From Gammaproteobacteria bacterium (GTDB lineage: Bacteria > Pseudomonadota > Gammaproteobacteria > SZUA-229), in assembly GCA_026195895.1 (NCBI GenBank), contig JAPHRO010000023.1, positions 18,507-82,506 of the forward strand: a stretch of DNA of 64,000 nt. The letters run 5' to 3'. Shown here one piece after another: positions 37,628 to 46,764 of this stretch. Under the pieces are notes generated by a model. That model was not told where the DNA came from. It searched no databases and worked only from the letters and a program-made list of their open reading frames with translations. The position numbers were made by a program, and so were the translations under genes. Positions within the stretch are counted from its first letter, which is position 1. Each line of letters starts with the position of its first letter.

Positions 37628-37741
37628 TTTAAAATTTTTTTTCAAAATTCTGAATTCGGGTCATTTATCAGGTCTGGACGTGATATAGATTCAGTATATC
37701 AGGGAATCTCTTACCATACTTGCCCAAAGCTTCCCTGGGTA

Positions 37742-38222
37742 CAGGCGATGCCATAAAAACCAGCACAGGAAGATTCGGTATTATCCACGAACGCATGCTC
37801 AATCGGGTGCGCCTGCCCACCTCCTGCTGTCAGATTAACTGCGGTGGCCAGGCTGATATTTCCATCAATAATCAGCACACCAGGCCATTCAAGATCGATC
37901 ACAGTCTGGTGGCCAATATCTGTGAGCGCCCATCGGTGGCAAAAATTCTAATGCCCGTTCCAGGCCCACCATGCAGAAACTGGTGATGGCCGGGTTGCCG
38001 AATAATCCACCTGGATGGCCGGAGGCGACTGTAGCAGTAAAGACCATTCTCGACTGTTATAAACAGGATGCCCATGACTGGGAGCGTCTTGGTGAATGGG
38101 TCGAACGTATCGGCTGGCCACGCTTCTTTGAAATGACCGGCTTTCCGTTTACCCGTTACCATATGGATAACTGGCACGGTGCCCGCAGTACGCTTAATCA
38201 TTCTATGCATATTCGATTTTAG
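37742..38222 (+). pseudogene. dsrB: dsrB remnant (dissimilatory sulfite reductase beta subunit), internal deletion
   Basis: Two frames together read as the C-terminal half of DsrB. Frame 1 (37742 to about 37945): siroheme/Fe-S region with TSCCQINCGGQADISI and a following VANICERPSVAK. Frame 2 (about 37950-38222): NSNARSRPTMQKLVMAGLPN, then RLGEWVERIGWPRFFEMTG, ending at a normal stop. The ferredoxin domain that should lie between them is missing and the frame shifts there, so the gene is dead. The CCQINCGGQ form is what I recall from oxidative (reverse) Dsr of sulfur oxidisers. No N-terminal half is present. Confidence 0.78.
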
Positions 38223-38938
38223 TAAATTGACGATGCTGTAGAGCAGCCTTGTAAAAACAGGTGACAGGAGCTGGGAACTATCATGCCTCGATCTGCCCTG
38301 GTGTCTGTTCCTGTTTTTGCCCTATTTGGCGATGGTGATTTATCCCTCATGTTAATAACAGCATAACGGATTTCATGTGATCACCATACGCATTTTAAAT
38401 TACCTGCAGTGGCAATAATGTCACCGGCAGTGGGCGAAAAACATTTCACTTATGAACTGCTAATAATAACAGGCAAAGCTGTTGCTCATGTAAGGAGGGA
38501 ATGGCTTGTGTTTGCCGAGGTTTTTATATCGTGCCGGATGTAAACAACCGCCTCAGGGTGAAATGCAAAAGCCGATGGCTATTATCTGATTTTACAAAAC
38601 GCTAGCAGTTTTGCGAGGAGCTGTAAGCCATTACTATGATGTCAGTTTTTTTAATAATTAATCAGAGCTGACTTAGGCTTTACCTGGATATAGAAGAGGT
38701 TGACAGCTTCCCCTGTAAATATGAATTGCTTTAAATATCAGAGTTAAAGGGAGCTGAAGAGATGGGTTTAAAATTGATTAATGCAGTATGTTAGGCACCA
38801 TCTTCCGTGATGTACACGTACAGGATAATCCGCTTTTTCAGTGCTGGTTGAGATATTTGTGTAATCCCGAGAAATTATGCTTGACACAGGAAAAGGTTTT
38901 GTTCTACGGTGTTTCTTGTTTCGAAACAGGAAATCGTA
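38223..38938. other. 716-base non-coding stretch upstream of toxin-antitoxin-like pair
   Basis: No convincing long reading frame. A 34-codon frame at 38501-38605 follows AAGGAGG, but the spacing is only two bases. A TTGACA at 38881 lacks a good -10 box. The 12-base palindrome at 38917-38928 is the clearest signal. Probably decayed DNA of the island edge. Confidence 0.4.
38917..38928. promoter_or_regulatory. 12-base perfect palindrome, candidate operator
   Basis: TGTTTCGAAACA is a perfect palindrome ending ten bases before the ATG of the HTH gene, ideally placed for autoregulation by its winged-helix product. No experimental support can be read from sequence. Confidence 0.45.
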
Positions 38939-39463
38939 ATGGAACTAAAACCCCAGGATACCTTATTGGTGCTCAAATATTGGTCTCTCAAGCAAGATGG
39001 TCTGGATAGTAGTGTCCGCGGTATTTCGGATGCTATAGGTATTAGCCCAAGTGAAGTTAGCAAAGGAACCAAACGGTTAATGGCGTCACATCTGGTTGTG
39101 GAAAGGTCGGGAGGTGTATTTGCCGAAAGCGGTGCGCTACTTGAATGGCTGTGCTATGGGGTTCGCTATGCTTTTCCACAGGAGAGTATTGGTTACGGGC
39201 GAGGTATGGCAACTTCATGGAATTGCCCGGTTTTAGAAAGTGAGGTCAGCCCACCAGTTCCACCCCTGGTATGGCCAGTATCCGGTGGTGATGTCGAAGG
39301 TGCGTTAATTAAGCCTATTCATAATTCCGTACCCCTGGCTGCCAGCCGTGATGAGCGTTTATATCAGGCAATGTCTTTGTTAGAGGCTATTAGGGGTGGT
39401 AAACCCAGGGAATTAGCTATTGCCCGAGATCTTTTCGCCCGCTTGATTAAAGGGAATTTATGA
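38939..39463 (+). CDS. winged-helix DNA-binding protein, antitoxin-like
   Basis: 174 residues. Residues 5-60 form a winged helix-turn-helix of MarR-like type (VRGISDAIGISPSEVSKGTK). The remainder is helical without known motif. The ATG at 38939 has CAGG upstream; a GTG at 38909 is less likely. Its TGA overlaps the ATG of the nucleotidyltransferase gene in ATGA, typical of a toxin-antitoxin pair in which the first protein represses the operon. Confidence 0.7.
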   Translation: MELKPQDTLLVLKYWSLKQDGLDSSVRGISDAIGISPSEVSKGTKRLMASHLVVERSGGVFAESGALLEWLCYGVRYAFPQESIGYGRGMATSWNCPVLESEVSPPVPPLVWPVSGGDVEGALIKPIHNSVPLAASRDERLYQAMSLLEAIRGGKPRELAIARDLFARLIKGNL

Positions 39464-40149
39464 ACGGCAAAGATATAAATTTAATACAGCTGGATTTAAT
39501 TGCGTCGGCTTTAGGTGATTTATTGTCACATGTTACGTTTGTAGGTGGCAGTACAACAGTATTGCTAGTCGATGAGGCTGCACATTACGGTGTACGTAAA
39601 ACAGACGATGTGGATGCCATTATCGATGTGGCAACTTTGGTTGAATACCATAAGTTTTCCCAGAAGCTACGCGACCTTGGTTTTCGGGAAGATATTGGTG
39701 GCCCTGTCTGTCGTTGGCTTTACAAAACTGATATAGGCAGCGTGAAGCTGGATGTAATGCCGATCGATGAAGAAATACTCGGTTTTTCAAACCGTTGGTA
39801 TAAAGAAGCAATTGTGGAATCGTTAGAATTTAAGCTGCCCAGTGGAATTCTTATTCATGTTGTTAGTCCTGCTTATTTTATAGCAACGAAGTTTGAAGCA
39901 TTTGCTGGTCGTGGAAAGGGTGATTATTTTAGCCATGATCTGGAAGATATTGTTTTTGTGATGGAAAACAGGGGAGAGTTGATTACTGAGTTAATGAATA
40001 GCTCTGAAGAGTTAAAGCACTATTTTTCAGGTCAGGTAGCATTGCTGCTCAATGATGATTTTCTAAATGTATTGCCTGGGTTAGTAAACAACGCCGAATC
40101 AGTGAGAGTTATAGAAAGTCATTTAAACTTAATGAAAACATGGTCGTAG
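39460..40149 (+). CDS. AbiEii/MenT-like nucleotidyltransferase, toxin-like
   Basis: 229 residues of the minimal nucleotidyltransferase superfamily: FVGGSTTVLLVDE followed by TDDVDAII provides the GGS and DxD active-site motifs; a later KLDVMP adds the third strand. Relatives in AbiE and MenAT systems transfer nucleotides onto tRNA or other targets and act in abortive infection or growth arrest. Overlap with the HTH gene and a position in a decayed island support the toxin-like reading. Not proven as a toxin. Confidence 0.7.
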   Translation: MNGKDINLIQLDLIASALGDLLSHVTFVGGSTTVLLVDEAAHYGVRKTDDVDAIIDVATLVEYHKFSQKLRDLGFREDIGGPVCRWLYKTDIGSVKLDVMPIDEEILGFSNRWYKEAIVESLEFKLPSGILIHVVSPAYFIATKFEAFAGRGKGDYFSHDLEDIVFVMENRGELITELMNSSEELKHYFSGQVALLLNDDFLNVLPGLVNNAESVRVIESHLNLMKTWS

Positions 40150-40171
40150 AGATAAGGAAATAATAAAAAAA

Positions 40172-40375
40172 ATGAGCGCATCAGTAATAGTAAACAAAGT
40201 CTGGAACTACGCCCACGTCTTATGTGACGACCGTGTGTGATATGGAGATTATTATGTAGATGTGGAGGCCCTTGAAGATCTGGTTGTCGATGAAGAATTA
40301 GAAGCGCCAGGAGGCTTAACCGCTGGGTTTAATGTTTTTGAGTCTATCGGTGCGGTACGTCGAGAAACGAGATAA
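40172..40375 (+). pseudogene. hsdM: hsdM N-terminal remnant
   Basis: From ATG 40172 the frame reads SVIVNKVWNYAHVLCDDRV, then a TGA, then YGDYY. That is the start of type I restriction-modification HsdM (normally ...VSYGDYVEQ...), with the serine codon changed to stop. After YGDYY the frame continues without homology I know (DVEALEDLVVDEELEAP...) to a TAA at 40375. The gene is truncated and joined to other sequence by a deletion. It lies 22 bases after the nucleotidyltransferase gene. Confidence 0.6.
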
Positions 40376-40837
40376 TCTGACTTTCTAGTTATTAATCTGT
40401 TATGAATGTAGTTTCGCTATATTAGATAAATACGAGGGTTTTTTAGGACATGACTCCTGGGCTTAATACACTATAGATCATGCTTAAGAATTGAGTGAAG
40501 AATAAGTGTATCAAACTGTTTCTGAGCTCTGGTTATATTAAAATAGTTAACGGGACAGCAGTGGTTTTAATTGATTTTTATGAAGGGTAGTAATGATAAT
40601 TTGTGTGCTCCGCACTATCTATTTCCGTGTACCATACACGTAAGTGTGGTGCCGAGAATGGGTTTTATGCGTTATTAAATAGCATTGTTATCCCAATACA
40701 GAGGGAGGTGCAGGTTAAGTTATAGTTTGCTTCATGCGATATAAAGCGTACTTGTTAATTTTTTAGCAAAGGCCTTTTATTTCCCTGTAATTTTCCAACT
40801 ATAATGATTACAGCTTTTCCGAATCATAAGGTTTTCT
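40376..40837. other. 462-base non-coding stretch with tRNA-end fragment
   Basis: No coding frame. Contains the tRNA-Leu 3' fragment at 40647-40657. The segment just before 40838 should hold the hemerythrin promoter, but no clear hexamers stand out. Confidence 0.4.
40647..40657 (+). repeat. 11-base copy of tRNA-Leu 3' end
   Basis: TGGTGCCGAGA equals 63904-63914 (encoded CCA and acceptor strand of the tRNA-Leu) in the same orientation. It shares the longer block AGTGTGGTGCCGA with the copy at 41503-41515, which makes chance less likely. Confidence 0.45.
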
Positions 40838-41302
40838 ATGAAAAAATTCTTTAAATGGCGAAATGAGTGGTCTCTGGGAATTGAAGTAATGGACTTGCAA
40901 CATCGCCAGCTTGCTGAAATTCTTAATAAAATAGTTGAGCTATATCTTACAAATGGCGAACAGACAGATTTAACACAGCGATCAAATCAACTGCATGAAC
41001 AGCTGAATATATTCTATGACCAGGTCAAGAAACATTTTTATGATGAGGAAGATCTGATGCACAAGACAAATTATTCCGGTCACACAGATCATGCCCATGA
41101 ACATTTGATGCTGCTTGCAGAATTAAAACACTACCTAAGGGAAGTTGAAGAGAAGCAAGATGATATCAATACAGATACCTTAAGTTCATTAAAAACATGG
41201 TTTATTTCACACATTATAGAGAGTGATAAGGAATTTGCTGATTTCCTTCATGCGAATACTCAAGATGACGTCATCTCGATAGATTCTGTTAGTAGTAATT
41301 AG
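40838..41302 (+). CDS. bacteriohemerythrin
   Basis: 154 residues with the full diiron O2-binding ligand set: H22, H66, E70, H85, H89, H125 and D130, with spacings (4, 4 and 5) equal to characterised bacteriohemerythrins. Likely binds O2 in the cytoplasm for transport, storage or sensing. AAGG lies seven bases before the ATG. A terminator-like hairpin follows at 41390. Confidence 0.9.
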   Translation: MKKFFKWRNEWSLGIEVMDLQHRQLAEILNKIVELYLTNGEQTDLTQRSNQLHEQLNIFYDQVKKHFYDEEDLMHKTNYSGHTDHAHEHLMLLAELKHYLREVEEKQDDINTDTLSSLKTWFISHIIESDKEFADFLHANTQDDVISIDSVSSN

Positions 41303-41389
41303 TGGTATACAGACATCGGGAACATAGTTCAGATATTATTGTTATTAGTTAGTAGAAATTGTCATCTTGAACGCCCCGATGATAAATAG

Positions 41390-41417
41390 AAAGGCGGCTT
41401 TTTTAGTCGCCTTTTTT
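41390..41417 (+). terminator. rho-independent terminator after hemerythrin
   Basis: AAAGGCG and CGCCTTT form a seven-base-pair stem around an 11-base loop, followed by a T tract. Located 87 bases after the hemerythrin stop. Confidence 0.7.
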
Positions 41418-41506
41418 AATTCTATTGAATGTCCGCAGCCGATAGCAGTCATATAACCACAATCAAAACTATTCAGCTTTATATCCAACAAAATTATTTA
41501 ATAGTG

Positions 41507-41531
41507 TGGTGCCGATGAAAGGACTTGCACC
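41507..41531 (+). repeat. 25-base degenerate copy of tRNA-Leu 3' end
   Basis: Aligned without gaps to 63904-63928, 21 of 25 bases agree, covering the CCA end, acceptor strand and T-arm. A few bases on, TGCTCCTGAAATAG loosely resembles the anticodon-arm strand of the same tRNA, so this may be a decayed tRNA-Leu copy missing the variable arm. Same orientation as the intact gene. The surrounding gap (41303-41748) is otherwise non-coding. Confidence 0.5.
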
Positions 41532-41748
41532 TATCTGTTGCTCCTGAAATAGTAAATATATTCAAATAGTTAGAAATCTTATTGTGTTGTAAGAGCTGCA
41601 TCAGTGTTATTTGTCATTTGGCTGGTTACTCGATAACTCTCCAATGTATTGATTTGAATCAGCTTTTTATTTTCTAATCAGGACAAAATATTAAATTAGC
41701 GGACTGTAAGGTAAGCTAAATAACAAAAAGAACAGGGAATGATTAGAC

Positions 41749-44700
41749 ATGGGGCGATTTGTAAGAAATATAGCATTATTATGGCTTGGGCTTGGTCATG
41801 CTGCATTCGTCGTGGCTGATGTCGTTGTAGATGATTCGCTGGGTACAGCCAGGCAAGTGTTAACAGGGCCTGACTACCAGATAGATGCCAATATGGGACA
41901 GCAACAGGGTGTGAATCTGTTCCATAGTTTTGAAAGTTTCAATCTCCTTTCTTCAGAATCAGCTAACTTCTCTGGTCCCGCTGAGATTGGCAATATCTTT
42001 AGTCGAGTCACCGGCGGCAGCTCTTCCAGTATTAATGGTGTCCTGGGATCTGATATTGCCGGAGCAAATCTATATTTTCTTAATCCTAACGGTATTGTGT
42101 TTGGCGATAGTGCCAGTCTGAATTTGTCAGGTTCCTTTTATGCCTCAACGGCTGATTATATCGATTTTCAGGATGGCGCTCGGTTCGCCGTGGCGAACTA
42201 TACAGCTTCGGATGTAACGCTAAGTGCATCGCCCATATCGGCATTTGGATTTTTAGATAACAGCCTGGCGACTATTCAACTTAACCAGTCGGAGCTAGCG
42301 GTAAATGATGGCGAGACCATTGGTTTTTATGCGGGTGACATTTCTATAGCGGGAGATAGTCGAGATGCACTGACAGGTTATATGGATAATCTATTGGTGA
42401 GCGACGGTCGAATAGAGCTTGTTTCACTGGCTTCATCAGGTGAAGTGAATGTGGAGGGAGCGAATCCTGTCATCGATTCTGGAACATCCAGGGGCAATAT
42501 TAGTTTAACTGAATCAGCTGGAATAAATGTCGAAGGTGATCCCGGCGGTACAGTTGTAATTCGTGGTGGTCAGTTACTCGTCAGGGAAAGTGTTATTCAT
42601 GCAGCCAATATTGGCACTACGGTTCATGCAGGCAATGCCGTTGATATCGAATTAACGGGTGCGATGACCGTGGAAGCGACCACTGTAAATGATGCTGGGG
42701 TGGGTGCGTCAAATTTTTCTACCGGACAATCGGGTGACATCAATATTGAGGCGTCAGCCTTAAATATTGTTAGAACCAGTGGGGTGTATTTCCCCGCAAT
42801 ACAATCGTATCAGTTTGGTGATGGTACGACGGGCGATATTCGAATCGACGCAGATTCTATTTATTTGCGAAGCGCACAAATCGATTCAACCGTCTCCAAT
42901 CAGGGTGATGTTTATGGTAGCAGTGGCAATATATTTATTACGGCAGATACCATTGAATTAGATGGTTCCGAAGATGGTACATATATTTCAACCAACTCTG
43001 CCAATTACGGCAATGCTGGCAATATCACCATTAATGCCAATGAATTAATTGCCACGGGCAATGATGTATATTCGGATTTTATTGGAATCACGACGCAGGT
43101 TAATAGCTCCGGAAGAGGTTCCGCATCGTCAGGTGATTTGAATATAAACGTTGCCAATATTGCGTTATACAACTCGGCACAAATTAATGCTGCGCGCAGA
43201 GCAGGTGGTGGTACCAGCGGTGACATTACGGTTAACTCTGATTCTATTTTAATCGAAGGGCGTAATACTGCTTATCAACCGGCGGGTATATTTACCACCA
43301 TCGAATCGAGTGTAACGAGTGGTGACGGTGGGCATATCAATATTAATACGCGTGAATTAACTATGAATGAATATGGTCAGATTAACTCATTTGTGAACTG
43401 GGCGCCGGTACTAAATACCATTCGTGGTGGTGATATTAACATCACAGCAGACACTATCAATGTTAATACAGCCTCTGCAATTTATGCATCAACTTTTGGA
43501 CATGGTCGTTCGGGAGATATCAATATAAATACCCGTCGACTGGATTTAACGGGATCGGATTTAGTCGATTACTTCGGGCGACAGACCGGTATGTATGCTT
43601 TTACGGGAACAGGACTTGCTGATGCTGGAAATGTAACAGTTTCGGCATCAGAAGCAATATCTATCAAAGATGGTGCGCAGGTCGCACTGGATACCTATGG
43701 TTCCGGCAATGGCGGGATTTTAACTTTTGATGCACCACAAATAACAATATCAGGATGGAATGAGGCTAGAAACATTGCATCGAGTGTTAGCGCGGGTGTT
43801 CGTAACTTTGGTTATCCAGCCCCGGGTACGGGTGGTACTTTAAACTTTATTGGCGGCAATGTTGATGTACTGGATCGAGCCATGGTAACGGTGCAAACGT
43901 ACATGGATGGCGATGCAGGCGTTATCAATATTGATGCGGATAATTTCACCATGTCAGATGCTACCTTGCTAGCAACCAGTTTTTCAGCAGGTGACGCGGG
44001 CAGTATCAATGTAGTCGCAGACAACATAACCATGAATAACGCCTCGGTGATTAAATCCTCTACTACGGGAACAGGTACTGCTGGAAATATTTCTATTAGT
44101 GGAGGCAATCTCACCATAACCGGTAGCGATGTGCTGGCTGATCACCAACAGCAACAAACGGGGCTATACAGTAATGCGGGTGTTAATAGCTCGCAGGCGG
44201 GCAGCATATCGGTGAATTTAGATGGTGATTTACTGATAGAAAATCAGGCCCAGGTTCTGGCCGAAACGGAAGGAGCTGCAGAAGGCGGCAATATTAATCT
44301 TGCTGCTCGAAACATTATGCTGCGAGACGAGGTGTTCATTTCAGCAGAAAGCACAGGTGTTGGTAGAGCAGGGGATGTTACTCTCAACGCTGCTGTTGCA
44401 TTACGTATAGATGATAGTGAAATAAAAACTGAAACAACCCAGGCTGATGGTGGCAATATCAATCTTCTTGCAACAGACCTGATGACGATTAAAGACTCTA
44501 TCATTTCAACCTCAGTGCAGGGTGGTGCGGGTAATGGTGGAAATATATTTATCGATCCGCAGCTGCTATTGATTGACAAGTCACAAATTATCGCCAATGC
44601 ATTTTCGGGTGCTGGGGGTAATATTACTATTCAGGCAGTAAACATGTTGATATCTGAAGATTCAATGATTAATGCTTCATCGCAATTAGGTATTGATGGT

Positions 44701-44955
44701 GAACTGGCGTTTAATTCGTTGAATGATAACGTGGGTGGTCAGATAGAGAAGCTATCGACACCTGCCGCTGACAGTTCAGTTAATTTCAAACAAAATTGCG
44801 CAGCGAGTAAAAGTATTTATAGCAGCTTCATCGTCAGTGGAGTAAAACGCGATATACAGGAACATACCGGGCTCTGGATAAGTGATTTTTCACAATATAA
44901 ACAAGGCGATAAATCTGCACGCCTGGGGCTCAATCAAAATAAAGGTTGTAGTTAA
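41749..44955 (+). CDS. two-partner secretion exoprotein (TpsA, filamentous hemagglutinin type)
   Basis: 1068 residues. Signal peptide (about 1-23), then a TPS/haemagglutination domain (about 25-270) with FHSFESFNL and NLYFLNPNGIVFG. The rest is a long right-handed beta-helix with many short repeats of GNI-x-I/GDI-x-I type; two cysteines-bearing C-terminal segments (QNCAAS and the end NKGCS) recall the disulfide-containing tails of cyanobacterial-style TpsA proteins. Exported by the partner gene 35 bases downstream to form a surface filament or adhesin. Confidence 0.9.
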   Translation: MGRFVRNIALLWLGLGHAAFVVADVVVDDSLGTARQVLTGPDYQIDANMGQQQGVNLFHSFESFNLLSSESANFSGPAEIGNIFSRVTGGSSSSINGVLGSDIAGANLYFLNPNGIVFGDSASLNLSGSFYASTADYIDFQDGARFAVANYTASDVTLSASPISAFGFLDNSLATIQLNQSELAVNDGETIGFYAGDISIAGDSRDALTGYMDNLLVSDGRIELVSLASSGEVNVEGANPVIDSGTSRGNISLTESAGINVEGDPGGTVVIRGGQLLVRESVIHAANIGTTVHAGNAVDIELTGAMTVEATTVNDAGVGASNFSTGQSGDINIEASALNIVRTSGVYFPAIQSYQFGDGTTGDIRIDADSIYLRSAQIDSTVSNQGDVYGSSGNIFITADTIELDGSEDGTYISTNSANYGNAGNITINANELIATGNDVYSDFIGITTQVNSSGRGSASSGDLNINVANIALYNSAQINAARRAGGGTSGDITVNSDSILIEGRNTAYQPAGIFTTIESSVTSGDGGHININTRELTMNEYGQINSFVNWAPVLNTIRGGDINITADTINVNTASAIYASTFGHGRSGDININTRRLDLTGSDLVDYFGRQTGMYAFTGTGLADAGNVTVSASEAISIKDGAQVALDTYGSGNGGILTFDAPQITISGWNEARNIASSVSAGVRNFGYPAPGTGGTLNFIGGNVDVLDRAMVTVQTYMDGDAGVINIDADNFTMSDATLLATSFSAGDAGSINVVADNITMNNASVIKSSTTGTGTAGNISISGGNLTITGSDVLADHQQQQTGLYSNAGVNSSQAGSISVNLDGDLLIENQAQVLAETEGAAEGGNINLAARNIMLRDEVFISAESTGVGRAGDVTLNAAVALRIDDSEIKTETTQADGGNINLLATDLMTIKDSIISTSVQGGAGNGGNIFIDPQLLLIDKSQIIANAFSGAGGNITIQAVNMLISEDSMINASSQLGIDGELAFNSLNDNVGGQIEKLSTPAADSSVNFKQNCAASKSIYSSFIVSGVKRDIQEHTGLWISDFSQYKQGDKSARLGLNQNKGCS

Positions 44956-44990
44956 AAGGATATTGCTTAATACATTGTCGTGCTACTGAT

Positions 44991-46646
44991 ATGAAAAAAA
45001 TAATAATATATAGTTTTATTGCTATTAATATCTGCATGGGAATTGCCAATGCAGTCACTATTCCTCAGCAAAGGCCATCCGACAAACCTCTGGAAATGCC
45101 GGGGGAAATAGAACCGGATGAAGTATTCCTGTTGCCACCTCCGTTGCTGGATTCTGATGATTTTTCATCTAGTTTAAATATTAATGTTAAAGCCATTGAG
45201 CTATCGGGCAACAAGGCGATATCGTCAGATGAGTTATTGAGCATTGTTGATGCTTATACGAATCGAATGCTAGATCAACACTTGCTCAATCAGCTTCGCA
45301 ATAAAATCACCTGGTACTATGTAGAAAAGGGATATCTAAATTCGGGGGCTTATTATCCCGATCAGGATCTTGCCGATGGTGTGTTAAAGATTAGTATTAT
45401 TGAGGGGAAAATTACAGAACTGGATATTTCAATAGAAGGAGACTTAACGGAAGCCTATGTCAGGCAGTTATTGTCGATAAACACAGATCGTATTTTCAAT
45501 ATGAACGAAATAAAAAATCGTTTATACATTTTGCAGCAGTATTCGAATATCGCCAAAGTTGACGCTAATCTGCTGCCGACAGAACTAAAAGGTAAAGCAA
45601 AGTTGATACTACGGGTAACCGAAGATGACCCACTACATTTTTCAGCTTTGCTAAATAACTACCGTCCGCCGAGTGTTGGTGAATACCAGGGTGTTTTTCA
45701 GTTAGATCATTTAAATTTAACCGGGCAGGGTGATCAGGGCTATCTACTCACTAGCGTTACGGAAGGTTTGCGTAATATCGACGGGCAGTATCGCTATCCT
45801 TTGGTACCAGGAAAATATGATCTTGGCGTATTCGCAAGTACCAATGATTCAGAAGTAGTAGAAGATGTACTTAATCTGGTTGATATCGAAAACGAATCCA
45901 GCTTATGGGGCGTTAGCGCCCGGTACGTGCCCTATAAAACGCTATATAGCGAATTGAATTTATCATTGAGTATGGAGTTTAAAAGCAGTGAGACAAGGAT
46001 AGATGGAAGCCCGTTTCTCAGTGTGAGTGGTACAGTTGACCCGGAAGTTCGGGCCAGTATTGTGCGTTTTTCACAGGAATGGTTGCATCGTGATAGAACG
46101 TCAGTGATGACCATGCGCTCCATGTTCTCTGTTGGCCTGGATCGTAACAATGCAACTATTGTTAATGGCCCGGTGGATGCAAAGTACGCCGCCTGGCTGG
46201 GTCAGCTGCAATGGCGTAACAAAACTTATAAAAATCAAAGTATTGAGCTTCGCTCTATGATACAGCTGAGCAACGATCCACTATTGCCGTTTGAACAAAT
46301 AGCGGCAGGTGGTCGTTATACAGCTCGTGGTTATAGAGAAAATGCCTTAATCCGTGATAATGGCCTTATTGCAAATCTCGAATACTATGTGCCTTTCAAA
46401 ATAAATAAATCCATATATCCCCTGAATGTTGTTTTATTTACCGATTATGCGCAGTTGAAGAATAGAGAGCGTACTTCAGGAGATAGTAAGTCTATCTCAT
46501 CTGCGGGCCTGGGTATGGTTGGCCAAATCGATAAGCACTGGTCCTATGAGATGTTCTGGGCTCATGCCAATAATGATCTCCAATCTACTACAGATGATGC
46601 CTTGCAGGATGATGGGGTTCATCTTCAGTTTCGGCTGAATTACTAA
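44991..46646 (+). CDS. two-partner secretion outer-membrane translocator (TpsB, ShlB/FhaC type)
   Basis: 551 residues: signal peptide (about 1-20), proline-rich linker, POTRA domains (about 60-210) and a 16-strand barrel ending in QFRLNY with the usual terminal aromatic. AAGGRYTARGYREN is the conserved VRGY/F-like motif of the plug loop in TpsB proteins. Transports the adjacent TpsA across the outer membrane. No ECF-type promoter element precedes this pair. Confidence 0.92.
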   Translation: MKKIIIYSFIAINICMGIANAVTIPQQRPSDKPLEMPGEIEPDEVFLLPPPLLDSDDFSSSLNINVKAIELSGNKAISSDELLSIVDAYTNRMLDQHLLNQLRNKITWYYVEKGYLNSGAYYPDQDLADGVLKISIIEGKITELDISIEGDLTEAYVRQLLSINTDRIFNMNEIKNRLYILQQYSNIAKVDANLLPTELKGKAKLILRVTEDDPLHFSALLNNYRPPSVGEYQGVFQLDHLNLTGQGDQGYLLTSVTEGLRNIDGQYRYPLVPGKYDLGVFASTNDSEVVEDVLNLVDIENESSLWGVSARYVPYKTLYSELNLSLSMEFKSSETRIDGSPFLSVSGTVDPEVRASIVRFSQEWLHRDRTSVMTMRSMFSVGLDRNNATIVNGPVDAKYAAWLGQLQWRNKTYKNQSIELRSMIQLSNDPLLPFEQIAAGGRYTARGYRENALIRDNGLIANLEYYVPFKINKSIYPLNVVLFTDYAQLKNRERTSGDSKSISSAGLGMVGQIDKHWSYEMFWAHANNDLQSTTDDALQDDGVHLQFRLNY

Positions 46647-46675
46647 TCCTGAGTTAATAAATACCAATAAAAATT

Positions 46676-46700
46676 AAACCCTTTTTTAAAATCGAGTGTC
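46676..46700 (+). promoter_or_regulatory. ECF-type promoter element, site 1
   Basis: AAACCC, 14 bases, GTGTC, on the plus strand 64 bases before the ATG of the Ig/36-residue repeat lipoprotein. It is one of six elements with identical spacing that I attribute to the ECF sigma factor at 61.5 kb. Confidence 0.65.
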
Positions 46701-46764
46701 CTGATAGTAAATAAACAAATTTAATGCGGTTAGCCGGATTATTATTACTATTAAGGACAAAGAT

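Noticed and set aside
38501..38605. 34-codon frame after AAGGAGG
   Set aside because: Only two bases between the ribosome site and ATG, no homology known to me, and it lies in decayed DNA.
38881..38910. TTGACA as -35 box for the HTH gene
   Set aside because: No acceptable -10 hexamer at 16-18 bases; the palindrome is a better signal.
42000..44700. Repetitive DNA in the two-partner secretion gene as a possible CRISPR-like array
   Set aside because: The repeats are short, variable and in phase with the beta-helix coding repeats.
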